The position numbers were made by a program, and so were the translations under genes. DNA of 64,000 bases from Balaenoptera acutorostrata (Eukaryota; Chordata; Mammalia; Artiodactyla; Balaenopteridae). Location of the stretch: the NCBI RefSeq assembly GCF_949987535.1, contig NC_080073.1, positions 27,090,116-27,154,115 on the forward strand, read 5' to 3'. Under the pieces are notes generated by a model. It was not told the DNA's origin. It was given only the letters and a program-made list of their open reading frames with translations, and made no database searches. Below are positions 21,195-32,887 of this stretch, piece after piece; within the stretch, counting starts at the first letter, position 1, and the number at the start of each line of letters is the position of its first letter.

Positions 21195-21410
21195 ACCAGG
21201 CACTTTCTTTATGTATATTAACTCATTTAATAATTTTAGCAACAAACTATGAGGAAGGTATTCATGTTATCCCCATTTTATGGATGAGAATACTGAGAAC
21301 CAAAGAAGCTTATCAATGTGCCCACAGTCACACAGCTAGTAAGTGGTAGAGAGCTGAGACCTGAACCCAGAAGTCAAGCCCCAGGGTCTATGCTCATCAT
21401 CACAAACCCA
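21195..21410 (-). mobile_element. MIR SINE, long and well preserved
   Basis: 'attaactcatttaataattttagcaacaaactatgaggaagg', 'atccccattttatggatgagaatactgagaacc' and 'agtcacacagctagtaagtgg' give the reverse complement of MIR almost to its tRNA-like head. Confidence 0.85.
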
Positions 21411-21654
21411 GATGGCCTTCAGTTATACACCACTGCCCCCCACCCCAAATTACAGCTGAGTAAATCTTTTGAGGAACCGTATCTCAATTCCCCTAATACA
21501 TTAGGCATCTTTCTATCAGAAAATAGAGCAGCTTCAATGTTGACTAAATTTCCCTATAATACTAATATTAGGAAAATGTAACAATACAGCAAGTTGTCGT
21601 GTTCCCAGAGTAACAAGCCTGTAGGTCGGAGCCATGATTCCATTGCCCAGATAT

Positions 21655-21715
21655 CTGCAGCAGCAGACACAGAGCAAGCGCCTGAATAAATGTTTATTGA
21701 TGGAATAAGTGTTTG
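21655..21715 (+). mobile_element. Possible L2 LINE 3' end
   Basis: 'gagcaagcgcctgaataaatgtttattgatggaa' resembles the terminal part of L2. It is short, so the call is tentative. Confidence 0.45.
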
Positions 21716-23126
21716 CTGAGTCAGGTAGAGAAATGCTCAAAGGTCTGGCTCCTACTCATGTTTTCGCTTGCTTGTGGGCAGAAAGCAACATCTGCCACCC
21801 AGATCCCTAGGATTTCCCCAGATGTTGAGAGGACACTAATCTGAGGTTGGTTTGTCTCAGTGTGGGTAAACATGTGCTCTGGCTTCTTCTGTGCTGAATA
21901 ACGGTTTCATAGGGTCTATTTTCACAGATAAAAAGCAATATCGATCATTCTATTCTACAATTGGGCACAGAGGTTTTGGAGCAGAAATTAGCGTGGTGTA
22001 ACTCCAGGGAGGAATAATTCGGATTCCCTTGGAAATATCCTGCTTCTAAATTTGCTCCTGAAGACAACGTAGGGAAATCAAATGTGTGAGTCAGGCAAGG
22101 TTGTAACCATGAGCCCTAAGCTAATTAAATGACAAACAAGCAAAGGGTTAAATGTGGGACGCTCACTCATCAAGGAAAGACTTGAGGTGAGGTGCCCCCC
22201 CTCACCTCCTCCATGACAGAGCTGTGCAGTGATAATTAATACCATTTCCCCATAAGATGGAATAAAATGAGAGAGGTTGAAAAGGGCTTACCTCTTTACC
22301 CATAGAGAGGTGGTCAATGAAAATAACATTTATCTGATATTTCAAAGAGATGAGCAGCACCATTTCAGTGTATTTTCAGATAGCAGAAGGGCCAACATTT
22401 CACTTTAATCATTCTTTTTGGAAGCTCTCTGTGTTACCCATTTTCCTACCATCCTAAGAAAAGCCCACAGCATTTTTGTGCTGATTTGGGGCTTACATAA
22501 TGATAATTAGCTATAGAACTGTGCATAACAAAATAATACTCTCCAGTGTTCCTGACTCATTTTTCCCTTAAGCTTATACTAAATGGCTCCAGCCTGCTGT
22601 CCTTAGAGCTCATCTATCTTTGCTGTGTGTGTCACTTCCCCCGATGCCTGTGGGTTTGTTTCTGATGGTCTTGCCTTCTGGTCTGTTCTTCATGCCTCTG
22701 CTCTTCTGTTGAAGTCTGGGAATCCAGATCACTACGCCTGTTAGAACTGTTCTGAACGTAAGAGTAAACAGGTTCTAGATGAAGCAGTGGAAGGCTCTCC
22801 TATGAGTGAGGGGAAGAATTACATTGCCTTGATGATGACTATTTTCAATCTTGAGCCTTCATCAGCCCCAGGAGAATGAGATCAAATCAACCTCAGATTA
22901 GTTTGCTTTTACTGTATTTTGTAAATAAAATTAATCTTGTCATTTATCCATTAAAAAAAGAATATCTAGGTCAAATTATGCTTCCGAGTTTTACATTCAG
23001 CACTGAATTCTAAACACAGAACACTCTTGACCTGCTGAGGCAGATAATCATATTCCATGTTTTCAAATAATGAAATGACTCAAAGGGTTAACCAATTTGC
23101 TGAGAGCAGGCAAAGGGCTAGATCAA
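21716..23126. other. Single-copy AT-rich DNA, possible conserved segment
   Basis: About 1.4 kb without a recognised repeat. Between 22090 and 22560 there are three homeodomain-type TAATTA/ATTAAT cores: ctaattaaat (22121-22130), gataattaat (22231-22240) and gataattag (22502-22510). A regulatory role is inference only. No open frame has coding support. Confidence 0.4.
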
Positions 23127-23252
23127 GAGCATAGGTATTCAAACTTGACTGTGTATTAGAACACTGAGGACGGGTCCTCATCCCAGATGAATTATATCAG
23201 CATCTCTAGGGAGTACGGTCCACTCTCAGCATTGTTTAAAAGCTGCCCAGGT
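23127..23252 (+). mobile_element. MER5-type hAT-Charlie element, decayed
   Basis: 'tattcaaacttgactgtgtattagaac', 'cagatgaattatatcagcatctctaggg' and 'tgtttaaaagctgcccaggta' keep the MER5-like order. Confidence 0.6.
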
Positions 23253-23254
23253 AC

Positions 23255-24905
23255 CATGTTCAATAGCATCAAAGAATAAATCTAACAAAAGATTGCAAGA
23301 CTATTTACTACCAAAAACTATAAAACACTATGCAAGAAAACTTAATATACCATGTACATGAGTAGGAAAAAGACAATATTCTAAATTGTCAAGTCTCCCA
23401 AACTGATCAATATATCTAATGCAGTCCCAGTCAGAATTGCAACAGGTTCTTTTGTGTAAAAATTGGAAAGTTGATGCTAAACTTATAATGAAATGCAAAG
23501 AGTCAAGTGTAACCAAGACCATCTTGAAGAAGAACAAATCTGTAGGACTTATGCTCAGGCTCATAATAGGTCTTGTTATCTATCAGAGTTAAGCTAGTGT
23601 CGTATTGGTGCAAGGACACACAAATAGGAAGATGGAACAGAATAGAGTCCAGAAACAGATACACACATGTATGGTCACCTGATTTATAACAAAGGAAGAC
23701 TAGTGAGTTGGGAAAGGTAAAGGAAGCTGGATCAGCTGGATATCCAAATGGAAAAAAAAAAAATGTATCTTGACCCCTACTTCACACTATATTCAAATGC
23801 TGATTCCAAAAGGATTTCATGTCTAAAAGAAGAAAGTAAAATAATAAAACTTTTAGAAGAAAAAGTAAAACAAATATTACCATGAAGTAGATAAAAACTT
23901 TGTGAAATGACGCTAAAAGCACTAACTATAAAGAAATACATGATAAATCAGACTATATTAAAATTAAGAACTCTGTTCATTGAAACTGGGCAATAAGAAA
24001 GTTTAAATGTAAACCCTATAGTGGAAGAAGATATTTATAATACATAAATCCGTCAGTGACTCATATCCAGAATGTGTTAAGAACTCCCACAAATCAGGGA
24101 GAAAAAGACAGGAAACCCAATAGGAAATGGGGCAAAAGACTAGAGCAGTAAATTTGAAACAGTGGTTATATAAAGGATCAGTAAGCATAGGAAAAGGTAT
24201 TCAACTTCATTATTCATCAGGGACGTGCACCTTAGAACTACAAAGCAATATGACTGCATACTCACCAAAAAGGTGCAAATGACAAAGACACTCAAAACTA
24301 AGTGTAGATGAGGATGTGGAGCAACCAGACTCTTCTACACTGCAGGTGGGTATGGACAACAGTGGGACAATCGCTTTGGAAAACTGCTTGGCAAATCTAC
24401 TAAAGCTGAACTTACACGCGCCCTATGACCTAGAAATTTCACTCCTAACAGAGATATATCCCAACAGAAATGTCCCTGTGCATGCCAGAAGACATATCCA
24501 AAAATGTTCACAACCGTACTATTCAAAATAGCCAAAAAAGAAGATGAGCCAATTGCCTTTGAAGAGTACATAAATTTTGCATTCACACAAAGGAACACAA
24601 TAAACAATGAGTATGAACAAACGAACGCTCCACACAGTATCTCAAACCTAATATTGAGTGAAAGAAGCCAGACAGCAGAGTATATGCTGATAATTCCAAT
24701 ATGTATATTTCCAAAACAGCCAAAACTCATCTGGAAGTCCAGAAAGTGTTTCCCGTTTTTCCTGGGAGATGACTGGAAAGGGGCATAGGGGGAGCTTCTG
24801 AGATGCTGATGATAATCTGTTTCTTAATGTGTGTCCATCAAGCTGTACACTAATGTGTGGACAGTTCTCTTTATGCTTGTTATATTCAGTAAAAATTAAA
24901 ATGCG
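23255..24905 (+). mobile_element. Old L1M LINE: ORF2 end and 3' UTR, 1.65 kb
   Basis: Long similarity to L1 ORF2 on the plus strand: 'aaaaactataaaacactatgc', 'ggaacagaatagagtccagaaac', 'aggaaatggggcaaaagac', 'gatgaggatgtggagcaacc' and 'tatatcccaacagaaatg' appear in order. Stops and frameshifts break it everywhere; the surviving frames of 71-94 codons (24316-24788) are relics of the reverse transcriptase C-terminal part. It is inactive. Confidence 0.85.
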
Positions 24906-25049
24906 CAGAAACTCTCTCACTGAGTCTGATATGCAGGCAGTTGAAAACCATCTATCGCTAGCTCAGATCAGGTTTCTTCCCTCTGTTTATTCCTTCCCTC
25001 CCCAGGTCCACCCTCGCAAGTCTTCCTCTCCCTAAGTCTCTGGCTCCAC

Positions 25050-25130
25050 AGCATCAAGTGCTGTTCTAGGTACAAAGGATACAGAGAGGAAGAAGCTATT
25101 ATCCCCACTTTCAAGAAGCTAAATGTTTTC
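25050..25130 (-). mobile_element. L2 LINE fragment
   Basis: 'agtgctgttctaggtacaaaggatacagagaggaag' and 'ctttcaagaagctaaatg' match reverse-complement L2 3' sequence. Confidence 0.6.
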
Positions 25131-26149
25131 TTGTCTATAACTTCAGCCTGCCACTTGACAATAAGGTTCACCTGTCTACACTGCAGCTGTTACAAGGTGA
25201 AGTTAGTACTAATTCCAGCTGCAAGAAAAAGCCCCATGACCATCCTGAATAATTACAGTGCAAGCACACAGGACATGACCACATTATGAGCAAGCTCAAT
25301 TTCAACAGAAATTAATCACCTAGGATTGCATTGGGTACCATTTGACCCCAGGTGTAACAGAATTAGCAGAATAATGGGCTGAGTTGCTGGCACAAGAGAT
25401 CTAGAACCAGTTGATGTTTCAGTTGTATATGGTATAAGGATCATTCTACTCCCAGTGGGACAGTCCTATTCCCAGTCAACACCACATGCTTTCCTGAACA
25501 CACATTACGATCATCCTCATTCTCTTGGTCTCTTTTGCAAGCAGTGTATGAAAGTTAGGCTTTCTTCCATTTATTTCTTCTGCCTCTCTCAATACTCTCG
25601 CTCTGAAGTAAATTAAATAAATAAGCAAGCAAGCAAGCAGTGTCTCTGCAGAATCTAGACTTTGCATTTCCAGATCACGTCTCCATGTTCCTATCTTTGT
25701 CCTCAGGCACTCCCAATAACCAAGGCACCGTCTGGCATAGAAAGTCAAAGCAAATCATCTTTATCTTTCACAGCACACTCTGTCTTTTAAGAACCTGGCT
25801 ACTGATTACTTGACCATGGTCATTATTCCAAGGTTTGGCTTTATAAACAAACAAAAGATGATCTAACCTTGGCCTGAATCCTGCCTTGAGTTCATACTCC
25901 CTCTGATGGCTGTAACCAGAAAGCCTAAATACTTAGGTGGCAAAGGGCTCTGAGAAGTTACCAACGGCTTCAACTTTGGGCACAAATTCCCTTCTGCCTA
26001 TATCTTCTCTCTAACATAGATAAACCATCCTGACAAGAACATTTAAAATGTTTCCCAGGTATGGCTGTTCATTATTTCACTGATTCCTGCTCACCCTCCA
26101 GGTCCCAAAGTATATGTTACTTTCTAGGGCAGCCCTCCTGAACCCTTCT
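25131..26149. other. Unassigned DNA with a short (CAAG)n run
   Basis: CAAG repeats about four times at 25624-25640. The rest is single-copy-looking. A 90-codon minus-strand frame (25476-25748) has no recognisable motif. Confidence 0.5.
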
Positions 26150-26350
26150 GGAATAGTTTAGGTCCCCAGATTAAAAACTTTCACAGAATCATATAATTTT
26201 CCTTCACAGCACTTAGTTCAATTGCAACTAATCAGTTTTTGTGATTATTTGTCTCACTCACTGATGAATCTCCAGCACCTTGCACAATGCCTGCCTCATA
26301 GATGTTCAGTAAATATTGTTGAGTGAATGACTGAACGAATGCATGAATGT
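26150..26350 (+). mobile_element. L2 LINE 3' end
   Basis: 'ctccagcaccttgcacaatgcctgcctcatag', 'gttcagtaaatattgttgagtgaatgac' reproduce the L2 3' terminus, including its TGAATGA repeats. Confidence 0.8.
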
Positions 26351-26559
26351 GAGCCTCCTGAAGAATGTATGCTACTTTTTTCATTGTTGGGAGATTGTTT
26401 TTCTTCTCTAAAATTATTTTCTCTTGCTCTAGATAAAGTACATCCCCTCCTGCTCTGTCCTCAGTAGAGATGAATAGCAAACAGGTGGCCAGCAGCTTCC
26501 ATGTCAGAGCCCTTCATATAATCATAAATCATGACAGAGATACTTATTCTGAGGTTTTT

Positions 26560-26920
26560 TTTAATAAATTTACTTTTTTTTTTAATTTTTAAATTTTTGG
26601 CTGCATTGGGTCTTTGTTGCACGTGGGCTTTCTCTAGTTGAGGCGAGCAGGGGCTGCTCTTCATTGCAGTGTGCAGGCTTCTCATAGCGGTGGCTTCTCT
26701 TGTCATGGAGCACAGGCTGTAGGCACGTGGGCTTCAGTAGTTGTGGCTCGCGGGCTTCAGTAGTTGTCACTCGCGGGCTCTAGAGCGCAGGCTCAGTAGT
26801 TGTGGCGCACGGGCTTAGTTTCTCCACGGCACGTGGGATCTTCCCTGACAAGGGCTCGAACCCGTGTCCCCTGCATTGGTAGGCGGATTCTTAACCACTG
26901 TGCCACCACCGAAGTCTTAA
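26560..26920 (-). mobile_element. CHR-2-type SINE with 12-bp duplication
   Basis: Head at about 26915, B box gggttcgagccc and an A-rich tail (T-rich 26560-26595). The duplication tctgaggttttt occurs at 26548-26559 and 26921-26932. The 'gggcttcagtagttgt' unit is doubled in the body (26728-26768), as it is in the 62374 copy. This suggests the two belong to one subfamily. The head has drifted ('gacttcggtggtggc'). Confidence 0.92.
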
Positions 26921-27194
26921 TCTGAGGTTTTTGTCTTGATGATTTTCTATGAAGGAGACCTAGGTCATGGTGTCAAACTCCAAGAGAAAGGAGGGGTGAG
27001 GAATAGAGTCATCTATATCCTCTGTTCATTGGCATTAGATTAGTAATTGGGACCGTGGTGTGTCTGAGACTTTTCTCGAGATCTTGACTAAGTCCTTCCC
27101 ACTCTCTACTCTTGAGTCTCTTATCCACAAATCATGAAACTGGACTGGATCAAAACGAAGGGTACCCCGCACCTATGAAGCTCTGTACCTTTGC

Positions 27195-27300
27195 TTGTTC
27201 ATCCATTCAATAAGAGAATAAAACGTGCTTAGTCTGCACTAGGCTGTAGAGACCTACCAGTGATCTAGAGAAGCAGAGTCCTGCCTTGAAGGGATCCAGT
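27195..27300 (-). mobile_element. L2 LINE fragment
   Basis: 'ttcatccattcaataagag', 'cactaggctgtagagacc' and 'gagtcctgccttgaaggg' match the reverse complement of the L2 3' end. Confidence 0.55.
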
Positions 27301-27359
27301 CAAGACTGGGGAGAAGAGGGTGGTTAGGGAAGTCTTTCTGGCATAGGTGTTGCCTAGGT

Positions 27360-27535
27360 CCGTGATTCAGCATCTATCATAATCAACGGCAGGGCTCGTT
27401 AAAACACAGATTGCTGGACCCTACCCCCAGCTTCTGATTGTCCACAGTGGGCCTGAGATTCTGCATTTTTAACATGTTTCCAGGTGCTGCTGCTGCTGCT
27501 ACTGATGTGGGGACCACACTTTGAGGGCCACGGAC
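27360..27535 (+). mobile_element. MER5A-like hAT-Charlie element
   Basis: 'ttaaaacacagattgctggaccctacccccag', 'cctgagattctgcatttttaac' and 'ggggaccacactttgaggg' match MER5A in order and at full length. A short CTG run (27487-27501) lies in the part that normally reads 'gatgctgatgctgctgg'. Confidence 0.8.
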
Positions 27536-27549
27536 CTGATGACATGGAA

Positions 27550-27630
27550 TATTAAGTTAGAACACAGTTAGGCTTAATAAATATTTGGATGGATAAATGA
27601 ATGGATGGATCAATCAACCAATCAAGGCAA
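27550..27630 (+). repeat. L2-like tail with TGGA repeats
   Basis: 'gcttaataaatatttggatgg' followed by GGATAAATGAATGGATGGAT fits an L2 3' terminus whose end has expanded into a TGGA/TGAA simple repeat. Confidence 0.55.
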
Positions 27631-28104
27631 ATCCATCACTACATCAATAGCGTAAAGTCCTGATAAAAGAAGGCCACAGAGATAGCTTTTACAGTGGTTG
27701 TTTTTTTAATTGCAAAGCCATGAAAAGCTCTGCCCCTTCTCTCCCTATGGTCTTTCACGTGACTCATGGCTAATAAAAATGGTATGACTGGAATTTGTCA
27801 AGCTGCTTTCCCCCTATTTCTGTCTTGCTCTATGTGGAGTTGCAATGGGCATTGCCTCCTCGGAAGTGTAATTCAGGGTGACTCATTTCCCAAGTCACTG
27901 ATGGGAAGGTCAGCGTGGCTCCAATTCCCAGCTGAAGGCATATCAGGAGCTACTGATCACGAGTTGCACATCAGAGACATTACCAGCTTCCTTTGTGTTC
28001 TTTCTTGGCCGTCTTGCCAAGAATCCAGCGGGTCAGTTGAATTAAAGGTTAAAAACTCACATTGAATGATACATGCAGTCAGCAGCAGAGAAAATTACAC
28101 TAGT
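27631..28104. other. Unassigned non-coding DNA
   Basis: A 99-codon plus-strand frame (27766-28065) starts at an ATG but has no recognisable domain. I see no other evidence of coding. Confidence 0.45.
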
Positions 28105-28350
28105 CAAATAGAGAGTGCTTAAGTGCATAAGCTTTGTTTATATCCAGACAGATATGCATACGTCCTGATTCTGTCACCTAAGAGTTACACAATCAACACC
28201 TCTAATCCTCAGTTACTTCACATAGGAGACGAACATAACAGTAATAATTAACTCATAGGATTGTTGCACATAATGTGCATAATGTGTTTAGCCCAAAACT
28301 GACTTCATATTAACCATTCAACACATTTTAGCTAGCATTATTATTCATAA
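28105..28350 (+). mobile_element. MIR SINE, decayed
   Basis: 'ctgattctgtcacctaagagttacac', 'ctctaatcctcagttacttcacatagg' and 'taactcataggattgttgcac' follow MIR order. Confidence 0.65.
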
Positions 28351-28739
28351 GCTTCTCAAACTTTCTTCGTCACATCTATTAATGCTTTTATACATTATCT
28401 TTTGTAAATAATAAACTGAGACTCGGCATGTACCCTTCAATTACCTTTAGACTGGATCTGTAGGAGGAATTTCAGTATTTTCAATTCCGAGCCAGAGAAT
28501 GGAGTGATTCATACTCAGCTAATTTCTCTTTGCCACACAGTATAAAGATTCCCACACTGGGCCAACATTCATTCCCTGTTAAAGGTACCAAGAAGAGAGC
28601 TGTAGAAGAGATAGCTGTCTTCCTGAAAATCAGCTTTAAAAGGTAAAGACAGAATTCTTCGAGTTCCCCTCTCCTTGTCCTCCAAACTTCTTGAATCTAG
28701 CAGTATTACCTAGGATATGAACAAGTGAATGAGAAACAT
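28351..28739. other. Unassigned non-coding DNA
   Basis: Nothing assignable. Confidence 0.5.
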
Positions 28740-28950
28740 TCCATATCAGCTTGGGGGTCAGACACCCCTGGTTTCTAGTCCTTGTTCCACCAGTATAAGC
28801 TGTGTGATCTTGGAAAAGTTACTTATGCTCTCTGTTTCTCTGTTCTCTCATTCTTAAAATAATAAACTTACTAATAATTATTGTGAGGATTAAATCAGTC
28901 AATGCATTTTCCAGTACCTGAAAAGGACTAGTGCTACATAAATGTCAGGT
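28740..28950 (+). mobile_element. MIR SINE, well preserved
   Basis: 'gggtcagacacccctggtttc', 'agctgtgtgatcttggaaaagttacttatgc' and 'ttgtgaggattaaatcagtcaatgc' match MIR from body to 3' end. Confidence 0.85.
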
Positions 28951-29214
28951 ATATGAACTCTTAGCATCTTATCCTGTTGTGTGACCCTCATTTTAATATC
29001 TTTGGGTTTGTTGAAGGAGGCCATGCCCTTCAGGATTGGAATGGTTTCAATTATGTCTCCTTTCAACCTCCTCTTTTTAATATAAAAGCCCTAATCCTTT
29101 TAGAGAGTCCACATTTCTTTCATTCTTTTGAATGGTGTAGTCGCCTGGTAATTTTTCCTAGAGCTGCCTTTTCAGTCTTTCTGGCTTCACTACATAAGAT
29201 CTTTCTAAGGTAGG

Positions 29215-29300
29215 CCTTTCATCTACCCTGCCAGATGCAGGGCCTTGTCCATAATAGGCACTCGATAAATATTTGTTGAATAGATGAATGAATAAAGACA
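29215..29300 (+). mobile_element. L2 LINE 3' end
   Basis: 'ccataataggcactcgataaatatttgttgaatagatgaatgaat' is nearly the L2 terminal consensus. Confidence 0.8.
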
Positions 29301-29699
29301 GCCAAGACATTCAAAAGTAATCGTGGCACTAAGCTAAAAATAAGGGCAGCTTTGTTCTTCTGTAAATATGCAGTGGGGCTAGATTACCACATCCCTTTCA
29401 AAGAATTGTTCCAAATCAGTCATTCATGAGGAATTGTACAAAGCCCTATTAATCATAATGCTGTTACAAAACACAAAGGTGGAAAAGGGGACATCTCCTC
29501 TGCATTAGACATTTTTTGGTTCTTATCCTGGCCAAAAATCCACATCACCTAGACAGAGCCAAGATCGAAGGGAAAACACCTCGGCTGTCATCTCCAGGTG
29601 CCTTGGTTGACTAAAACTTGGCAGAAGCTCAACTATAGTTTTGAACCCTGTGGACTGCTAGTGAGCTCTTAAAAAGATAAATTAGATTATTTTACCCCC
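29301..29699. other. Unassigned non-coding DNA
   Basis: Nothing assignable. Confidence 0.5.
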
Positions 29700-30300
29700 C
29701 TAATTAAAACTATCCAATGACATTCTGTGACACTTAAAACCTAAACTCTTTTCCATGGTCTAAAAGGCCCTATGTCATCTGGGTCCTGCCTATCTTTTCA
29801 CTCAAGTATCGTTTTCTCACAGAGCCATCTCTTCACCCCACCACCAGACACTCTATCTTTTAATATAAACTTTCCTGTGAAGGGCCAGATAGTAAATATG
29901 TTAGACTTTGGGGACCATATCATCTCTGTGACTATATCATCTCATACTCAATTTTTCCATTGTTGTATGAGAGCATCGATAGAATGTGTATAAATTCATG
30001 AGTATGCCTGTGCGCCAATAAAATTTTATTTACAAAAACAGGTGGTCATCTGGATTGGGTCCATGTTCCATAATTTGTCAACACCTCTCCTAAGATAAGA
30101 CCCCTTCCATAACTTGCTACCCCCATATCCTCCTTTAGTTTTTGTTACATATTTTCACATTTGTCTGTTACTTGTCTGGTTCAGTCACTAGAATATGAGC
30201 TTCATTTAGGATGGGACCTTTGTTTTGTGGACAGCCATGTCTCCAGCACCTAGGACAGTTCCTAGCACCTCTGTGTGTTCAGTGACTATTTGTTGAATGA
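29700..30300 (+). mobile_element. L2 LINE, split by a hAT element
   Basis: The left part holds 'aaaaggccctatgtcatctgggtcctgcc' and the right part 'agaatatgagcttcatttagg ... cctagcacctctgtgtgttcag ... tatttgttgaatgag'. Both follow L2 3' consensus on the plus strand, with sequence missing between them and a Charlie-like element at 29858-30088. Confidence 0.75.
29858..30088 (+). mobile_element. hAT-Charlie MITE (MER1-like) inserted in L2
   Basis: 'gtgaagggccagatagtaaatatgttagactttggggacc', 'ccaataaaattttatttacaaaaacagg' and 'cataatttgtcaacacctc' match a non-autonomous Charlie-group element in order. The terminal inverted repeats have decayed and I cannot confirm the 8-bp duplication. Confidence 0.75.
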
Positions 30301-30304
30301 GTGA

Positions 30305-30690
30305 CCTCATCTCCTGTGGCATTTGCTGTCATGCACTACCGTGACCTTCCTTCAGTTCTCAGGATACTCCAGAGTCATTCTTGCCTCCTGGCCTTTGCAC
30401 TTGCCTTTGTCCTCTGCCTTAGTATCCTTCCCCCTTATCTTTACACATCTACCTCTTCTCTTCGTTTGGGTCTCAGATCTTTGGAGTAGCCTTTCCCAAT
30501 CATGCTGAATAAAGTTTCCCAGGAGCCTCAGCCACTCTTGTCTTATTTTCTTACTAAAACTTATTAATAACAGGAGTTATTTTTTACTTGATTCTTATAA
30601 ATTCTCCTGCATGAATCCAGGAAGTTTCTCAGCTTCTTTTAAAGCCTAGAAAAGTATGTGACACAGAGGAGGTTTTCAATAAATATGTGT
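30305..30690 (+). mobile_element. Second L2 LINE fragment, tandem to the first
   Basis: 'tcctggcctttgcacttgcctttgtcctctgcc', 'gggtctcagatctttggagtagcctttccc' and 'gtgacacagaggaggttttcaataaatatg' correspond to L2 3' sequence. It begins again upstream in the consensus after the previous copy has ended, so it is a separate fragment or a duplication. Confidence 0.75.
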
Positions 30691-30693
30691 CTA

Positions 30694-30865
30694 GAACAGT
30701 GCTTTTCAAACTTTAATGTGTATTTGAATCACCTAAGTATCTTATTAAAATGCAAGTTCTGAGTTAGTAGGTTTGGGGTGGGGCGTGTCTTGAAATTCTG
30801 CATGTCTAACAAGCTCCCAGAAGATGCTCATCCTGATGGTCCATGGACCACTCTTTGAAGCAGAG
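30694..30865 (+). mobile_element. MER5A-like hAT-Charlie element, nearly complete
   Basis: 'cagtgcttttcaaactttaatgtg' opens the element and 'atggaccactctttgaagcag' closes it, with 'tggggtggggcg' and 'ctaacaagctcccagaagatg' between. Confidence 0.85.
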
Positions 30866-31382
30866 AGAGTCTAGTGAATATTTTTACTGCTTCACCTATA
30901 GGGCAGGAAGTGCACTGTAAGCTGAGGATCCTTGAAAAAAAATTAGAGTTGTTTGCCATCCTGCCGAAGACCAAAGCAAAAGAGCAGTCCCATCTTTAAA
31001 AAGCACATCCAATGCAAAATGATAAGGACAGATTTTCCTGAGTCACTTATGTGGTTTTGGCGTCAGGCATCAGGTCTTCAGTGAGCAGGAACTGGCAACA
31101 TTTCCCATATTAAATTCACCTTGAAAATGCTGAATCACCCATGGGAACCAAAATGAATCTATCTTCATTCCCTACTCAGTTATGTCTCCCTCTCTTTCAA
31201 TCACTCTGTTGCATGCATTAGGGAGTTACGTGCTTTACACCTCATGTAGTAACCCTGAGAGACCTCATGTTTCTGTAGAAGAGTGCACCATGCTGGTAGT
31301 GTAATATGGTAGTGGCTTGACCTAAAAGGGGGCTCCCACATCAAAACTGAAACGAAATGTATCCAACAGGGAAACACAATAT
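30866..31382. other. Unassigned non-coding DNA
   Basis: Nothing assignable. Confidence 0.5.
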
Positions 31383-31615
31383 GGCAGACTGATTAAGAGC
31401 TGTTGGTCTGCAATCTGATTACCGCTTAATCTCTGTGTGACCTGGAGCATAGTACCTACACTTTTAATGCATCAATTTCTTGTTCTTAAATGGGACGTAA
31501 TGGTGTCTGATTCATAGCACTGTTGTAATAATTAAGGGAAGCAATTCTTGTAAAGAAACTTGGCATACTTCATGCATGTGTGCATATTAATGAATATTAG
31601 CTAGAATTCTTATTC
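31383..31615 (+). mobile_element. MIR SINE, nearly full length
   Basis: 'agactgattaagagctgttggtctgcaatctgattacc', 'ctctgtgtgacctggagcatag' and 'tcatagcactgttgtaataattaagg' follow MIR from its tRNA-like 5' side to the 3' part. Confidence 0.8.
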
Positions 31616-31659
31616 TGGTCCTCCATAGAATATTGTTACTGTGTTTATTGAAAGTAACA

Positions 31660-32282
31660 TTTTAGAATCCAGCAATTCCAATTCTGGGTATATACCAAAA
31701 GGAAATAGAAACGAGAGTTTGACTAGATATATTCATTCCCATGTTTATCATAGCATTATTCACAATAGCCAAGATACGAAAACAACCCATAATGCCCATC
31801 AACAGACTAATGGATAAAAAAGATGAGATATATATACACAGTGGAAGATTATTCAGCCATGAGAAAGGAGGATATCTTGCCATTTGCAATGACATGGATG
31901 GGCCTTGAGCACATTATGCTTAGTGAGGTATGTCAGACAAAGAAAGACAAGTACTGTATGATATCACTTATCTGTGGAATCCAAAAAGTCAAAACAATAG
32001 CAACAACAAAAACCAGAGAGTAAAATGATGGCTACCAGGGGATGGGGGCCAGGAGGATAAGACTGATGGCATTTAAGGGTACAAACTTGCAATTAAATAA
32101 GGCATAGAGATCTAATACACAGTATATTGAATATGGACAATCATATTGCTTTGTAAGTATGTAACGTGATAAATATCATTATTACAACAACCATATTACA
32201 ATATATAAATGTGTCAAGGTAACATGTTGTACACCTTAAATTTACACAATATTGTATGTCTAATATATCCAATTAAAAAGAA
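31660..32282 (+). mobile_element. L1MA-type LINE 3' end
   Basis: Contains late ORF2 ('aatccagcaattccaattctgggtatatacc', 'ccatgagaaaggaggatatcttgcc', 'gacatggatgggccttgag') and a 3' UTR ending 'catgttgtacaccttaaatttacac'. A 66-codon frame at 31823-32023 is the last recognisable ORF2 piece. It is inactive. Confidence 0.88.
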
Positions 32283-32324
32283 TTTGCAACTGGCTTTGAG
32301 CACAATATTCAACACAGCTTTTAT

Positions 32325-32575
32325 AATATTAATAGTTAAGGCGTGGAATGTTTACCATGTACCAGGAAATATATTCAGTGCTTCTTTGTCTCATTTAATA
32401 CTGAAAATAAATCTATGAAGTAGATATGAGTCCCTCCGCTTTGCAGATAGGGGAAACTGAGGCTTAGATTGGTGAAGGTTTGTGAAAGATCACTCAACTA
32501 GTAGGGTAGGAGTCAATATTTGAGCCCAGGTCTGGATGACCTCAGGGCTCCAGCAATACTATACCACCTTGCTTG
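32325..32575 (-). mobile_element. MIR SINE, nearly full length
   Basis: 'ccatgtaccaggaaatatattcagtgc', 'gcagataggggaaactgaggcttag' and 'agcccaggtctggatgacc' are the reverse complement of MIR to near its head. Confidence 0.85.
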
Positions 32576-32887
32576 TTATGTCATTCATATAAGTATAGAC
32601 TTGTATGTCTTGGCTCCTGAACGGGAAATATTTCCATCACAACACCAACTCTTGGGGTGGTTTCCTCTTCTATAAATGAGAGAGTTCTGGTTGATGATCA
32701 TCAGATGTACTTCCACTTCTAGCAGCCTAAAGTGCCGAGTTCTATTCTAAAGGATTTAGTTAGTTTATGTCCCATTTGTTTAGTGTTAGCCATTGTAAAT
32801 ATGTCCTGTTTGAAAGAACTTTGGCCCAATGAACACCATCATGTCTTGAAGGCTCAGGGAATGCTCCCTGATAGCTATGCTGTCCCT

